Of a stretch of DNA of 64,000 nt, positions 10,163 through 19,453 are shown in pieces. Positions within the stretch are counted from its first letter, which is position 1, and each line of letters begins with the position of its first letter. The DNA comes from an uncultured Mailhella sp. (GTDB lineage Bacteria > Desulfobacterota > Desulfovibrionia > Desulfovibrionales > Desulfovibrionaceae). The notes beneath the pieces were generated by a model that was given only the letters and a program-made list of their open reading frames with translations, did not search any database and was not told the DNA's origin. A program made the position numbers and the translations under genes. The DNA lies in the NCBI GenBank assembly GCA_910578585.1, contig CAJTRG010000009.1, forward strand, positions 1 through 64,000, read 5' to 3'.

Positions 10163-10203
10163 TATAAGAACAAATAATTTTGGCTTAAGAGAAAGGATTT
10201 TGT

Positions 10204-10623
10204 ATGAGCATAAGTCTTGATATTACTTTTTTAATACAGCTGATTAACTTCTTTATTTCATTATTTATTATTAATTCTCTTATTATTAAGCCAATCCGCG
10301 GTGTTATTGCTCGTCGTAAAGCCATTATTGATGCTGATAATCAAGATACAGAAAGTTTCACCCAGAAAATGAATGCACATAATCTTCAATATGAAGAACG
10401 TTTGCAGGCTGTTCGTGTGCAAATGGCTAAAGAACGTGATGAATATAAGAAAAATGCTGAAGATGTTGCTCGCGGCGTGCTTGGTAAAGCAAACGATGAA
10501 GCTCGTGCCATTCGTCAGGAATCAACTCAAAAAATCCAAAGTGAAAGCCAGGAAGCCTTGCAGGCTTTGCAAGCAAATGTTTCTTCCTATTCTCAGGAAG
10601 CATTGGCAAAAATTTTAGCATAA
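10204..10623 (+). CDS. atpF': ATP synthase F0 subunit b'
   Basis: The protein (139 residues) has one membrane helix at about 8-28, followed by a long, highly charged helix rich in A, E, K, Q and R. This is the peripheral stalk architecture of a b-type subunit. It lies 20 bases before a second b-type gene. Paired b' and b genes are known from deltaproteobacteria, cyanobacteria and alphaproteobacteria. An AAAGGA ribosome-binding site supports the start. Confidence 0.88.
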   Translation: MSISLDITFLIQLINFFISLFIINSLIIKPIRGVIARRKAIIDADNQDTESFTQKMNAHNLQYEERLQAVRVQMAKERDEYKKNAEDVARGVLGKANDEARAIRQESTQKIQSESQEALQALQANVSSYSQEALAKILA

Positions 10624-10643
10624 TCACTTTTTAGGAGTGTTAC

Positions 10644-11201
10644 GTGAAATACTTAAGTTCTTTTGCATTCGTTGTTTTATGTTGTGCTGTTGCTGATTTT
10701 GCCTATGCGTCTGAAGGTCATGCAATTCCTTGGGGCAACTTTGCATTAAGAGTTTTAAACTTTGCTATTTTCATTGGTATTATTTGGTATGCAGCAGGAA
10801 AGCTTATCAAAAATTTCCTTGCTAAACATCAGGCTCAGGTAAAAGAAGATTTAGAAACAGCCAAAGCTTTGAAACAACAGGCTGAACATAATTTGTCTCT
10901 TGCTGAAGACCGTCTTCGTTCTGTTGAAGCTGAATGCTCAAAACTTCTTGAAGAAGGCAAAACTCAGGCAGAAGCCATTAAGTCCGCTATTATTGCAGAT
11001 GCTGAAAAACAGGCAGAACGCATTATTGAACAGGCTAAAATGGCAGCTGAACAGGATGTCAATGCTGAAGTGCAAAAAATCAAAGCACAAATGGCTGAAG
11101 AAATTGTCAAAAACATGGAAAAAGAAATTGTGTCCCGCTTAGATACGAGCGCTCACAATGCTTTAATAGAAAAATCCTTATCAAAGGTAGTGTTCTCATG
11201 A
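10644..11201 (+). CDS. atpF: ATP synthase F0 subunit b
   Basis: The protein (185 residues) forms the peripheral stalk with b'. The N-terminus is unusual: residues 1-22 resemble a cleavable signal peptide (hydrophobic core then AYASEG). The actual membrane helix follows at about 34-54, and the rest is a long charged helix. Such extended b subunits occur in several deep-branching and deltaproteobacterial ATP synthases. The stop overlaps the atpH ATG by 4 bases (ATGA). Confidence 0.93.
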   Translation: MKYLSSFAFVVLCCAVADFAYASEGHAIPWGNFALRVLNFAIFIGIIWYAAGKLIKNFLAKHQAQVKEDLETAKALKQQAEHNLSLAEDRLRSVEAECSKLLEEGKTQAEAIKSAIIADAEKQAERIIEQAKMAAEQDVNAEVQKIKAQMAEEIVKNMEKEIVSRLDTSAHNALIEKSLSKVVFS

Positions 11202-11743
11202 TTGGTAATGCAGTATCAAGGCGTTATGCAAGTGCGTTATTCAGCTTAGGAAAAGAAAAAGGTGAACTGGATACTTTTTCTGAGTCTTTAACAGCTTTTG
11301 CTTCTGCTATTGAAGAAAGTACGCAATTAAAAGAATTAATCATGAACCCTGTGATTACCCATGATGAAAAAAAATCCGTCGTTATGGGTGTTTTAGGAGC
11401 TTGCCAGGCTGGAACTACTGAGAAAAACTTTTTCTCACTTTTAGCTGATAAAGGCAGACTTGCATTAATTCCTGAAATTATTGCCGATTTTAAAGCAATG
11501 CTTGATGAAGTAAAAGGCATTAGCCGTGGACTTGTTACCACTGCTATTGAACTTGATAATACTAAGAAGTCTGAGATTATATCTCAGCTTGAAAAACAAA
11601 CTGGTCGTAAACTTGTTTTATCCTATGCAGTTGATCCTCAAATTTTGGGCGGTATCGTGCTTAAAGTTGGTGATATTGTTTATGATGCCAGTTTACGTGC
11701 ACAGCTTGATAACCTCAGAGAATCCATCAAGAGGGGTGAGTAG
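11198..11743 (+). CDS. atpH: ATP synthase F1 subunit delta
   Basis: The protein (181 residues) is of normal delta (OSCP) length. An N-terminal helical bundle beginning NAVSRRYASALFSLG is the family signature, and the C-terminal part includes DPQILGGIVLKVGD, the conserved delta motif. It joins the F1 head to the peripheral stalk. It overlaps atpF and is followed 3 bases later by atpA. Confidence 0.95.
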   Translation: MIGNAVSRRYASALFSLGKEKGELDTFSESLTAFASAIEESTQLKELIMNPVITHDEKKSVVMGVLGACQAGTTEKNFFSLLADKGRLALIPEIIADFKAMLDEVKGISRGLVTTAIELDNTKKSEIISQLEKQTGRKLVLSYAVDPQILGGIVLKVGDIVYDASLRAQLDNLRESIKRGE

Positions 11744-11746
11744 GCC

Positions 11747-13261
11747 ATGCAAATTAAGGCTGAAGAAATTAGTAAAATTATTGAAGAACAGATTCGTAAC
11801 TACGACCAAAAAGTCGAAATGAGCGAAACTGGTACTGTACTCTATGTTGGTGACGGTATTGCTCGTGTTTACGGTGTTCAAAATGCTATGGCCATGGAAC
11901 TTCTTGAGTTCCCAGGTGGTCTTATGGGAATGGTGCTGAACCTGGAAGAAGACAACGTTGGTGTTGCTCTTTTGGGTGATGACAGAGCCATTAAAGAAGG
12001 TGACCCGGTAAAACGTACCGGCAAAATCTTCTCTGTTCCCGTTGGTGAAGCTGTTACAGGTCGTGTTTTAAACCCACTTGGTCAGCCACTCGATGGTTTA
12101 GGCCCGGTTGAAGTAAAAGAAACACGTCCGGTTGAGCTTAAAGCTCCAGGCCTTATGGCACGTAAAAGTGTTCATGAACCAATGGTTACAGGTATTAAAG
12201 CTATCGACGCAATCACTCCTATTGGACGTGGTCAACGTGAGCTTATTATTGGTGACCGTCAAGTTGGTAAAACAGCAGTATGTATTGACGCTATTTTAGC
12301 GCAAAAAAATACTGACGTGCACTGCTTTTATGTTGCAATCGGACAAAAGCAGTCAACCGTTGCTCTTGTTGCTGAAAAACTTCGTCAACATGGCGCAATG
12401 GCATATACAACCATTATTTCTGCTTCTGCTTCTGAATCAGCACCTCTGCAATACATTGCAGCATATGCTGGCTGTACCATGGCAGAATATTACAGAGATA
12501 ACGGCAAACACGCACTCATTATTTACGACGACTTGTCTAAACAAGCTGTTGCTTACCGTCAAATGTCACTGCTTCTCCGCCGTCCTCCAGGACGTGAAGC
12601 TTTCCCCGGTGACGTTTTCTACTTGCACTCACGTTTACTTGAACGTGCTGCGAAACTTTCTGATGAACTTGGCGGCGGTTCTCTTACTGCGCTTCCGGTT
12701 ATCGAAACTCAAGCAGGTGACGTTTCTGCATATATTCCAACCAACGTAATTTCTATTACAGACGGTCAGGTTTTCCTTGAATCTAACCTCTTTAACGCTG
12801 GTATTCGTCCTGCGATTAACGTTGGTATTTCTGTTTCACGTGTTGGTGGGGCTGCACAAATCAAAGCAATGAAACAAGTTGCCGGTACGCTTCGTCTTGA
12901 CCTTGCTCAATACCGTGAAATGGCTGCTTTTGCTCAATTTGGTTCTGACCTTGATAAAGCAACAAAAGCAACTCTTGACCGTGGTGCCAGAATGACTGAA
13001 CTTTTGAAACAACCTCAATATCAACCAATGCCAACTGAAGAGCAGGTAGCTTCTATCTTCTCTGCAGCTCGCGGCTTCCTTGATGATATTGCCGTTTCTG
13101 ATGTTCTTCCTTTTGAAGCAGGTCTTTTGGAAAACTTACGTACAGCAAAAGCTGATATTTTAGCTGATATCCGTGAACGTAAAAAAATTGATGAAGATTT
13201 GGAAGAACGTTTAAGTTCAGCCATTAAAGAGTTCAAAGCATCTTTTGTGGCTCGGAGGTAA
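11747..13261 (+). CDS. atpA: ATP synthase F1 subunit alpha
   Basis: The protein (504 residues) is the regulatory nucleotide-binding subunit of the F1 hexamer. The Walker A motif GDRQVGKT lies near residues 169-176. The alpha signature [17 protein letters not shown] and [25 protein letters not shown] are intact. It is part of the b'-b-delta-alpha-gamma-beta-epsilon operon, with 3-base spacing on both sides. Confidence 0.98.
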   Translation: MQIKAEEISKIIEEQIRNYDQKVEMSETGTVLYVGDGIARVYGVQNAMAMELLEFPGGLMGMVLNLEEDNVGVALLGDDRAIKEGDPVKRTGKIFSVPVGEAVTGRVLNPLGQPLDGLGPVEVKETRPVELKAPGLMARKSVHEPMVTGIKAIDAITPIGRGQRELIIGDRQVGKTAVCIDAILAQKNTDVHCFYVAIGQKQSTVALVAEKLRQHGAMAYTTIISASASESAPLQYIAAYAGCTMAEYYRDNGKHALIIYDDLSKQAVAYRQMSLLLRRPPGREAFPGDVFYLHSRLLERAAKLSDELGGGSLTALPVIETQAGDVSAYIPTNVISITDGQVFLESNLFNAGIRPAINVGISVSRVGGAAQIKAMKQVAGTLRLDLAQYREMAAFAQFGSDLDKATKATLDRGARMTELLKQPQYQPMPTEEQVASIFSAARGFLDDIAVSDVLPFEAGLLENLRTAKADILADIRERKKIDEDLEERLSSAIKEFKASFVARR

Positions 13262-13264
13262 TTT

Positions 13265-14134
13265 ATGCCTTCCTTAAAAGATGTTAAACTGCAAATAGCT
13301 GGCGTCAAGAAGACAAAGCAAATTACCCGTGCCATGGGCATGGTTGCTTCTGCCGGCTTACGTGGTGCCCAGCAACGTATTGAACGTTTTCGCCCCTATG
13401 CGAATAAATTCAATACTATGTTGTCTGACTTGGCAGCACGCACTGAAGGAGCGGATCATGCTCTTTTGGAAAACCATGAAGAAAAGAAGAATGTGCTTAT
13501 TTTGCTCATTACTTCTGACCGTGGTTTATGTGGTGCCTTTAATGTCAATTTAATCAATACTGCATTAAAATTAGCAAAGGCAAAAGAAAGCGAAGGAAAA
13601 AAGGTTTCTTTCATTTGTGTTGGCCGTAAAGGTCGTGACGCAATCAGAAAAAACGATTTTCAAATCCTTTCTGCTATGACTGATGTTATGGGAAGTCTCA
13701 ATTTTCAGGTTGCAACAAGCATCGGAAATACTATTTCTCATACCTATACAGAATATAATGCTGATGAAGTGTACTTAGTTTATAGTGAATTTGTAAGTAT
13801 GTCACGCCAAGTGCCTACAAGTATGCCTCTTCTTCCTGTTGTTCCTGCTGAAAGTGAAGATACAGCAGGCGGAATTGAATATGTGTACGAACCAAATGTA
13901 GGAGTTTTACTTGCAGAACTTCTGCCTCGGTATTTGAATGTTCAAATTTATCGCGGTTTATTAGATAATTTTGCAAGCGAAAATGCTGCTCGTATGTTTG
14001 CTATGAACAATGCAACCAATAACTGTGATGAAATGATTGGCTCACTTACCTTGTTATTCAACAAAACAAGACAAACAGCCATTACCAATGAACTCATGGA
14101 TATTGTAGGCGGCGCAAATGCGTTGCAAAGCTAG
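13265..14134 (+). CDS. atpG: ATP synthase F1 subunit gamma
   Basis: The protein (289 residues) is the central rotor shaft. The N-terminal helix MPSLKDVKLQIAGVKKTKQI and the C-terminal helix ENAARMFAMNNATNNCDEMI form the coiled coil inside the hexamer. The length is typical. A GGAGG site overlaps the atpA stop. Confidence 0.97.
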   Translation: MPSLKDVKLQIAGVKKTKQITRAMGMVASAGLRGAQQRIERFRPYANKFNTMLSDLAARTEGADHALLENHEEKKNVLILLITSDRGLCGAFNVNLINTALKLAKAKESEGKKVSFICVGRKGRDAIRKNDFQILSAMTDVMGSLNFQVATSIGNTISHTYTEYNADEVYLVYSEFVSMSRQVPTSMPLLPVVPAESEDTAGGIEYVYEPNVGVLLAELLPRYLNVQIYRGLLDNFASENAARMFAMNNATNNCDEMIGSLTLLFNKTRQTAITNELMDIVGGANALQS

Positions 14135-14150
14135 TAAGTAGGAGCTTTGA

Positions 14151-15569
<1,419 letters not shown>

Positions 15570-15577
15570 TGTTTTTT

Positions 15578-15602
15578 CTGCCCCTGCCAAAAACAGGGGC
15601 AG
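15578..15602 (+). promoter_or_regulatory. GC-rich intercistronic hairpin between atpD and atpC
   Basis: CTGCCCCTG (15578-15586) and CAGGGGCAG (15594-15602) form a perfect 9-pair stem with a 7-base loop. No T-run follows on either strand, so it is not a typical terminator. It could protect the 3' end of the upstream mRNA or mark a processing site that sets the beta to epsilon ratio; this is inference. Confidence 0.6.
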
Positions 15603-15625
15603 GATACTAAGCATAGGAGATAGCA

Positions 15626-16030
15626 ATGGCTGCACTTCGTCTTGAAATTGTAACCCCGGATCAAGTGGTACTCAGTACTGACGTTGATTATGTTGGGGCT
15701 CCTGGTGTAGACGGGGAATTCGGTGTTCTTGCTGGTCACATTCCTTTGCTTACTGCTCTTAGTATTGGCACTTTAGTATATAGAATTGGTAATAAAGATT
15801 ATATGGCTTTTATTGCTGGTGGTTTTGCTGAAGTAGCTGATAATAAAATTAGTATTTTAGCACAAGCTGCAGAACTTGCAGAGAACATTGATGTTGAACG
15901 AGCAGAAAAAGCAAAAGCTCGAGCAGAAGAACGTATACAAAATGCAAAACAGCAGGACGGCATTGATATTGTCAGAGCAGAAAATGCAATGAAACGTGCC
16001 ATCATGCGACTAAAAATTGCAAAGAATTAA
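15626..16030 (+). CDS. atpC: ATP synthase F1 subunit epsilon
   Basis: The protein (134 residues) has an N-terminal beta-sandwich ([27 protein letters not shown]-like [13 protein letters not shown]) and a C-terminal helical hairpin rich in A, E, K and R (about 88-134), which regulates rotation. A TAGGAGATAG site precedes the ATG. It is the last gene of the operon and is followed by a terminator. Confidence 0.96.
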   Translation: MAALRLEIVTPDQVVLSTDVDYVGAPGVDGEFGVLAGHIPLLTALSIGTLVYRIGNKDYMAFIAGGFAEVADNKISILAQAAELAENIDVERAEKAKARAEERIQNAKQQDGIDIVRAENAMKRAIMRLKIAKN

Positions 16031-16034
16031 ATAT

Positions 16035-16062
16035 AAAAGCCACCCAATCGGGTGGCTTTTTT
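16035..16062 (+). terminator. Terminator of the atp operon (active in both directions)
   Basis: GCCACCC (16039-16045), loop AATC and GGGTGGC (16050-16056) form the stem. It is flanked by AAAA on the left and TTTTTT on the right, so it can also end the minus-strand small RNA described next. Confidence 0.9.
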
Positions 16063-16164
16063 ATGCTAAAGCGATATAAAAGTGTTGGTGAATGTACGCT
16101 TCCCAACACAGACAACATCCATCTTGCGAGCGTGGCGTACACACCGTCAGGATACACTGCCTTT
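16035..16164 (-). ncRNA. Candidate small RNA of about 130 nt
   Basis: On the minus strand a good promoter (16171-16199) is followed by about 130 bases ending in an intrinsic terminator. The stretch between has normal base composition in an AT-rich gap, and I see no convincing reading frame in it. GTGTTGG and CCAACAC (16103-16109 with 16082-16088) form a 7-pair hairpin. Its 14-base loop contains GCGTAC, complementary to GTACGC at 16135-16140, so an H-type pseudoknot can form. I do not recognise the RNA family. A plus-strand reading is possible but lacks a good promoter. Confidence 0.4.
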
Positions 16165-16170
16165 TTATTT

Positions 16171-16199
16171 ATATTAGCCGGTTACCAGCACAAAGTCAA
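16171..16199 (-). promoter_or_regulatory. Promoter of the candidate small RNA
   Basis: Read on the minus strand, TTGACT (16199-16194), a 17-base spacer and TAATAT (16176-16171) form a 5/6 and 4/6 match. It has no downstream protein-coding gene on that strand before the atp terminator. Confidence 0.5.
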
Positions 16200-16267
16200 A
16201 TTATTCAAGAAAGAATAATATATGAAAATTTATTTGAAATTTTTTATAGCTACTTGTGGCATGATAC

Positions 16268-16299
16268 AAAAAAAGCCAGACAATTTGTCTGGCTTTTTT
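16268..16299 (-). terminator. Terminator downstream of tRNA-Asn
   Basis: AGCCAGACA and TGTCTGGCT surround a 3-base loop, with A7 on one side and T6-7 on the other. It lies 10 bases after the 3' end of the tRNA on the minus strand and can act in both directions. Confidence 0.85.
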
Positions 16300-16308
16300 G
16301 AAAATTTA

Positions 16309-16384
16309 TGGCTCCCCGAGACGGACTTGAACCGCCAACCTAGTGATTAACAGTCACCCGCTCTGCCTATTGAGCTATCGGGGA
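16309..16384 (-). tRNA. tRNA-Asn (anticodon GTT)
   Basis: Read on the minus strand, acceptor arm TCCCCGA pairs with TCGGGGA, followed by discriminator G and an encoded CCA. The D arm has GCTC/GAGC. The anticodon stem GGTGA/TCACT encloses the loop CTGTTAA, giving anticodon GTT (Asn). The T arm contains GGTTCAAGTCC. The 76-base length is typical. Confidence 0.97.
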
Positions 16385-16397
16385 ACAACCGAAGTTC

Positions 16398-16425
16398 AAT
16401 ATACTAAAATCCCTGCATTTGTCAA
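16398..16425 (-). promoter_or_regulatory. Promoter of tRNA-Asn
   Basis: On the minus strand, TTGACA (16425-16420), a 16-base spacer and TATATT (16403-16398) place the start about 7-8 bases before the tRNA 5' end. Confidence 0.75.
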
Positions 16426-16453
16426 GCGAAAATTTATATTTTTGAAAATATGT

Positions 16454-17041
16454 TTACTGGTTAGTATTACTGCGGCTTGCCTGCAAAAACAAGGTTACAT
16501 AATCCTTATAATTATTGATTGAGTGTTCATTGGTTGTCAGCAGAATATTGGCTTTATTCTTCCAAAAAGTGAGCGTGACATTAGGTGAAATAACTTCATC
16601 ATTAGTGCCAAGCACAATGGTGGGCGTGAACTTCATTTTTGTGGAAAGCGGAAATTCTTTATAAGAGAGCAGGAGTTCAGGCGTAAAATCCCATTCTTCA
16701 TGAGTATAGAAATTGTAATTTTTACCGGTAAAGGGCGCAAGCTGTTCATGAGGAAAGGTCACAGGATTGAAGACAACGCAAGGTAATGCATACTTTCCGG
16801 CAAAGTTTAAGGTAAAAAATCCGCCTAAGGAAGAACCAATCAGCGTTAAATGGGGATTTTTTTGATAGACGGAAAGGAGTTTTTCTTCAATTTCCTGATA
16901 GGCGAATTTTGCCTCTTGTCTGTAGTTATAATAAAAATCGTGAACATTACCAAGTAATGCTTTGACATCTTGATAGGAGCGTGAATTTTTATCGCTGTTG
17001 AAGCCATGAATATAGGCAAAAGCAGGGGCATTTTTATCCAT
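16454..17041 (-). CDS. YqiA-like alpha/beta-hydrolase (UPF0227 esterase)
   Basis: The protein (195 residues) starts with the family signature AYIHGFNSDKNS. The nucleophile elbow is GSSLGG near residue 70. A later DEV (around 150) and NEHSINNY supply the likely Asp and His of the triad. E. coli YqiA is a small esterase acting on acyl-CoA and simple esters; the physiological substrate here is unknown. A GAGGG site precedes the ATG. The gene is divergent from hypA. Confidence 0.8.
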   Translation of the reverse strand: MDKNAPAFAYIHGFNSDKNSRSYQDVKALLGNVHDFYYNYRQEAKFAYQEIEEKLLSVYQKNPHLTLIGSSLGGFFTLNFAGKYALPCVVFNPVTFPHEQLAPFTGKNYNFYTHEEWDFTPELLLSYKEFPLSTKMKFTPTIVLGTNDEVISPNVTLTFWKNKANILLTTNEHSINNYKDYVTLFLQASRSNTNQ

Positions 17042-17106
17042 TTTGAACCCTCATGTGAAAAAAAATTTATATAGACGATTCCATTATTCTATACTATAAG
17101 CAACAT

Positions 17107-17463
17107 ATGCATGAAGTATCACTAATGACAAATGTGCTTGAACTTGTAGCACAAGAAATGGAAAAACACAAGGTAGCAAAATTGCGTTCAATTACAGTGC
17201 GTTATGGTGTGTTGTCCAATATTGTGGAAGATTCACTTCGCTTTGCCTTTGATGTTTTGACAAAAGATTCTGAATTTGCCGAGGCAAAGCTGAATTTGGT
17301 CAAAGAGGAGTTGACGCTTTCATGCCGTTTTTGTTCTCATACCTTTACAACCGAGCAAAAGAATTATTTTTTTCTGCCATGCCCCAATTGCGGAGAAGAA
17401 GGCTGTTTTGAGCTGGTAAAGGGTGATGGCATTTTTTTAGATCGAATAGAAGCAGAGGAGTAA
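17107..17463 (+). CDS. hypA: Hydrogenase nickel incorporation protein HypA
   Basis: The protein (118 residues) delivers nickel to NiFe hydrogenase with HypB. The N-terminal MHEVSLM carries the nickel-binding His2. The zinc site is formed by CRFC and CPNCGEEGC. No Shine-Dalgarno sequence is visible. A TATACT (17090-17095) sits only 11 bases before the ATG, so the message may be nearly leaderless. It is 5 bases upstream of hypB. Confidence 0.95.
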   Translation: MHEVSLMTNVLELVAQEMEKHKVAKLRSITVRYGVLSNIVEDSLRFAFDVLTKDSEFAEAKLNLVKEELTLSCRFCSHTFTTEQKNYFFLPCPNCGEEGCFELVKGDGIFLDRIEAEE

Positions 17464-17468
17464 AATAT

Positions 17469-18125
17469 ATGGATATTTCTATTGAACGCAACATCTTGGA
17501 AGCAAACGACAGTGTTGCCAATGAACTGAGGCAAATTTTTGCGCAAAACAAAGTTTTGGTTTTGAATTTAATCAGTTCTCCTGGTTCCGGCAAAACCTCA
17601 TTGCTTGAACGCACGCTTGCTGATTTGCGAAATGAGCTGAAAATGGGCGTTATTGAAGGCGATTGTCAAACAGACAATGATGCCAGACGTGTTGCTGCCA
17701 CGGGCGCAAAAGCTGTGCAGATCAATACTGACGGAGGCTGCCATTTAGACAGCAAAATGATTAAAAAAGTTATCAGTGATTTTGATTTGGCAGATCTTGA
17801 TATTTTGTTTATTGAAAATGTGGGCAATTTGGTTTGTCCTGTGGAATTTGACTGTGGCGAAGATGCGAAAATTGCGATTTTAAGCGTAACAGAAGGGGAT
17901 GATAAACCTGAAAAATATCCTCGGCTTTTCCAATTAGCCCACGCTATGGTGATTAACAAGGTTGATTTACTGGATTATGTGGATTTTGACGTAAATAAGG
18001 CATCAAAGTTTGGTAAGGCCTTGAATAAGGATATTGAAATTTTTGAAGTTTCCTGCCGCAATAATAAAGGCCTGGAAAACTGGTATACATGGCTGCGCAA
18101 ACAGGCAGCACTCAAAAAGAAATAG
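17469..18125 (+). CDS. hypB: Hydrogenase maturation GTPase HypB
   Basis: The protein (218 residues) is a SIMIBI GTPase that drives nickel transfer. The P-loop SPGSGKTSL lies near 37-45. The metal and dimer site residues are in GGCHLDS and VCPVEFDCGED, and NKVD is the guanine motif. It lacks the N-terminal CxxCGC and His-rich nickel-storage segments of some HypB proteins. It is co-transcribed with hypA. The other hyp genes and the hydrogenase are outside the window. Confidence 0.95.
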   Translation: MDISIERNILEANDSVANELRQIFAQNKVLVLNLISSPGSGKTSLLERTLADLRNELKMGVIEGDCQTDNDARRVAATGAKAVQINTDGGCHLDSKMIKKVISDFDLADLDILFIENVGNLVCPVEFDCGEDAKIAILSVTEGDDKPEKYPRLFQLAHAMVINKVDLLDYVDFDVNKASKFGKALNKDIEIFEVSCRNNKGLENWYTWLRKQAALKKK

Positions 18126-18132
18126 GGATACT

Positions 18133-19446
18133 ATGAATTGTTCCTGTAAATCTGCAAAAGAGCGCTTTAAAACCTTTGAGGATGTTGAAAAATATTTAGA
18201 TTCCCTTGGCATGTTCCATATGGATTTGGGGCTTGAGCGTATGGAAAAAGCAAAGTTCTTGCTTGGCTTGCGTTTTCCCTGTCCTATTTTTCATGTGGTG
18301 GGAACCAATGGGAAAGGTTCAACCGCAACATTTTTGCATTCTATAGCTCTGTCTTATGGTTTTCGCGCGGGGATTTTTACTTCACCCCATTTTGTGACGC
18401 CGCTTGAGCGGATCAAAATGAATGACAGACTTTTGCCAAAACCTGCCTGGGCAAATTTGATTATTGAAGCAACCAATGCTGTGTCGGATTTGACGTATTT
18501 TGAACTGCTTACTGTGATGTCTATTTTGGCGTATATGTATGCAGAGCCTGATGTGCTGGTATACGAGGCAGGACTTGGAGCAAAAAATGATGCAACAACG
18601 GTTATTCCGGCAAGTATTGTTGTTTTTACGCCCATTGCACTCGACCATACGAATTTGCTGGGAAACACTCTCGAAGAAATTGCTGATGATAAATCCTATG
18701 CCATTCGTGAGGGCGTGCAGGCTGTTATTTCTGCTCCGCAGGACCCACGGGTTGAAGCCGTACTGAAAGCCCGTGCGAGCAAATTGAGTATTCCGTATTA
18801 TACCATGGAAAATGCAGCAGATTTGCCTGACTGCATGAAATTAATTCAGCAGGGTAAGCCGCAATATGAGCTTGGATTAAAAGGAAAACATCAATATATC
18901 AATGCGCAGACAGCCCTTTTAGCCTGGTATATTTTTTGCCATTTATATAAGAAACCTCTTGAGGAAAAAGCGCTTGCTGACGGTTTGAGTACGGCATTTA
19001 TTCCCGGACGTTTTCAGCAGGTAAAGGCGAAAAATGGGATGCCAGCTCTTGTTTTGGACGGAGCGCATAATTTGCATAGTTTGCAAAGCCTGGTGTCCGC
19101 TTTGGAAAGTGAACAGATTACACCATCAGCCTTTATTTTCTCTTGTTTAAAAGATAAAGAGCCACAGAAAATGGTTGGATTGCTTGAGGAATATTTGAAA
19201 CGCAACAAGCTTTCCATTCCGCTTTATATTACTGAAATCCAAAATAATGAACGGGCTATGAAAGCAAATGATCTGGCAAATCTCTTTACAGTGCCAACCA
19301 CTGTGTATGCAAATTTGCAGGAAATTTTGCGAGTCTTGCCGGATCTTGTGCAGGATAAGGAAAAGCCTTGTGTGATTTGCGGTTCTTTGTATTTGCTTTC
19401 TGAGTTTTTCAAACAATATCCAGAGAAATTGCAGCTGGCATATTAG
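18133..19446 (+). CDS. folC: Bifunctional folylpolyglutamate/dihydrofolate synthase
   Basis: The protein (437 residues) adds glutamate to folates. The ATP P-loop is VVGTNGKGSTATF. It is followed by TSPHFVTPLERIKMND, and FIPGRFQQV with LVLDGAHNLHS mark the C-terminal Mur-ligase-like domain. The reading frame is open from 18034, but that start would overlap hypB by 92 bases. I chose ATG 18133, 7 bases after the hypB stop, which has a GGGA site. The start MNCSCKSAKE has an unusual pair of cysteines. Confidence 0.92.
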   Translation: MNCSCKSAKERFKTFEDVEKYLDSLGMFHMDLGLERMEKAKFLLGLRFPCPIFHVVGTNGKGSTATFLHSIALSYGFRAGIFTSPHFVTPLERIKMNDRLLPKPAWANLIIEATNAVSDLTYFELLTVMSILAYMYAEPDVLVYEAGLGAKNDATTVIPASIVVFTPIALDHTNLLGNTLEEIADDKSYAIREGVQAVISAPQDPRVEAVLKARASKLSIPYYTMENAADLPDCMKLIQQGKPQYELGLKGKHQYINAQTALLAWYIFCHLYKKPLEEKALADGLSTAFIPGRFQQVKAKNGMPALVLDGAHNLHSLQSLVSALESEQITPSAFIFSCLKDKEPQKMVGLLEEYLKRNKLSIPLYITEIQNNERAMKANDLANLFTVPTTVYANLQEILRVLPDLVQDKEKPCVICGSLYLLSEFFKQYPEKLQLAY

Positions 19447-19453
19447 GATTGTT

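Noticed and set aside
10644..10710. atpF as a secreted protein because of its signal-like start
   Set aside because: The following membrane helix and long charged helix are those of a b subunit, and the gene is inside the atp operon.
16081..16141. Known riboswitch or SRP/6S RNA
   Set aside because: The conserved motifs of these families (for example SRP GGAAGGAAGC, cobalamin GCCACTG) are not present on either strand.
16092..16301. Open frame of 69 codons between atpC and tRNA-Asn
   Set aside because: It lacks a ribosome-binding site, its composition is not protein-like, and it runs through the small-RNA region, the sRNA promoter and the tRNA terminator.
18034..18132. Earlier start for folC
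   Set aside because: It would overlap hypB by 92 bases with no ribosome-binding site. The extra residues are hypB read in another frame.
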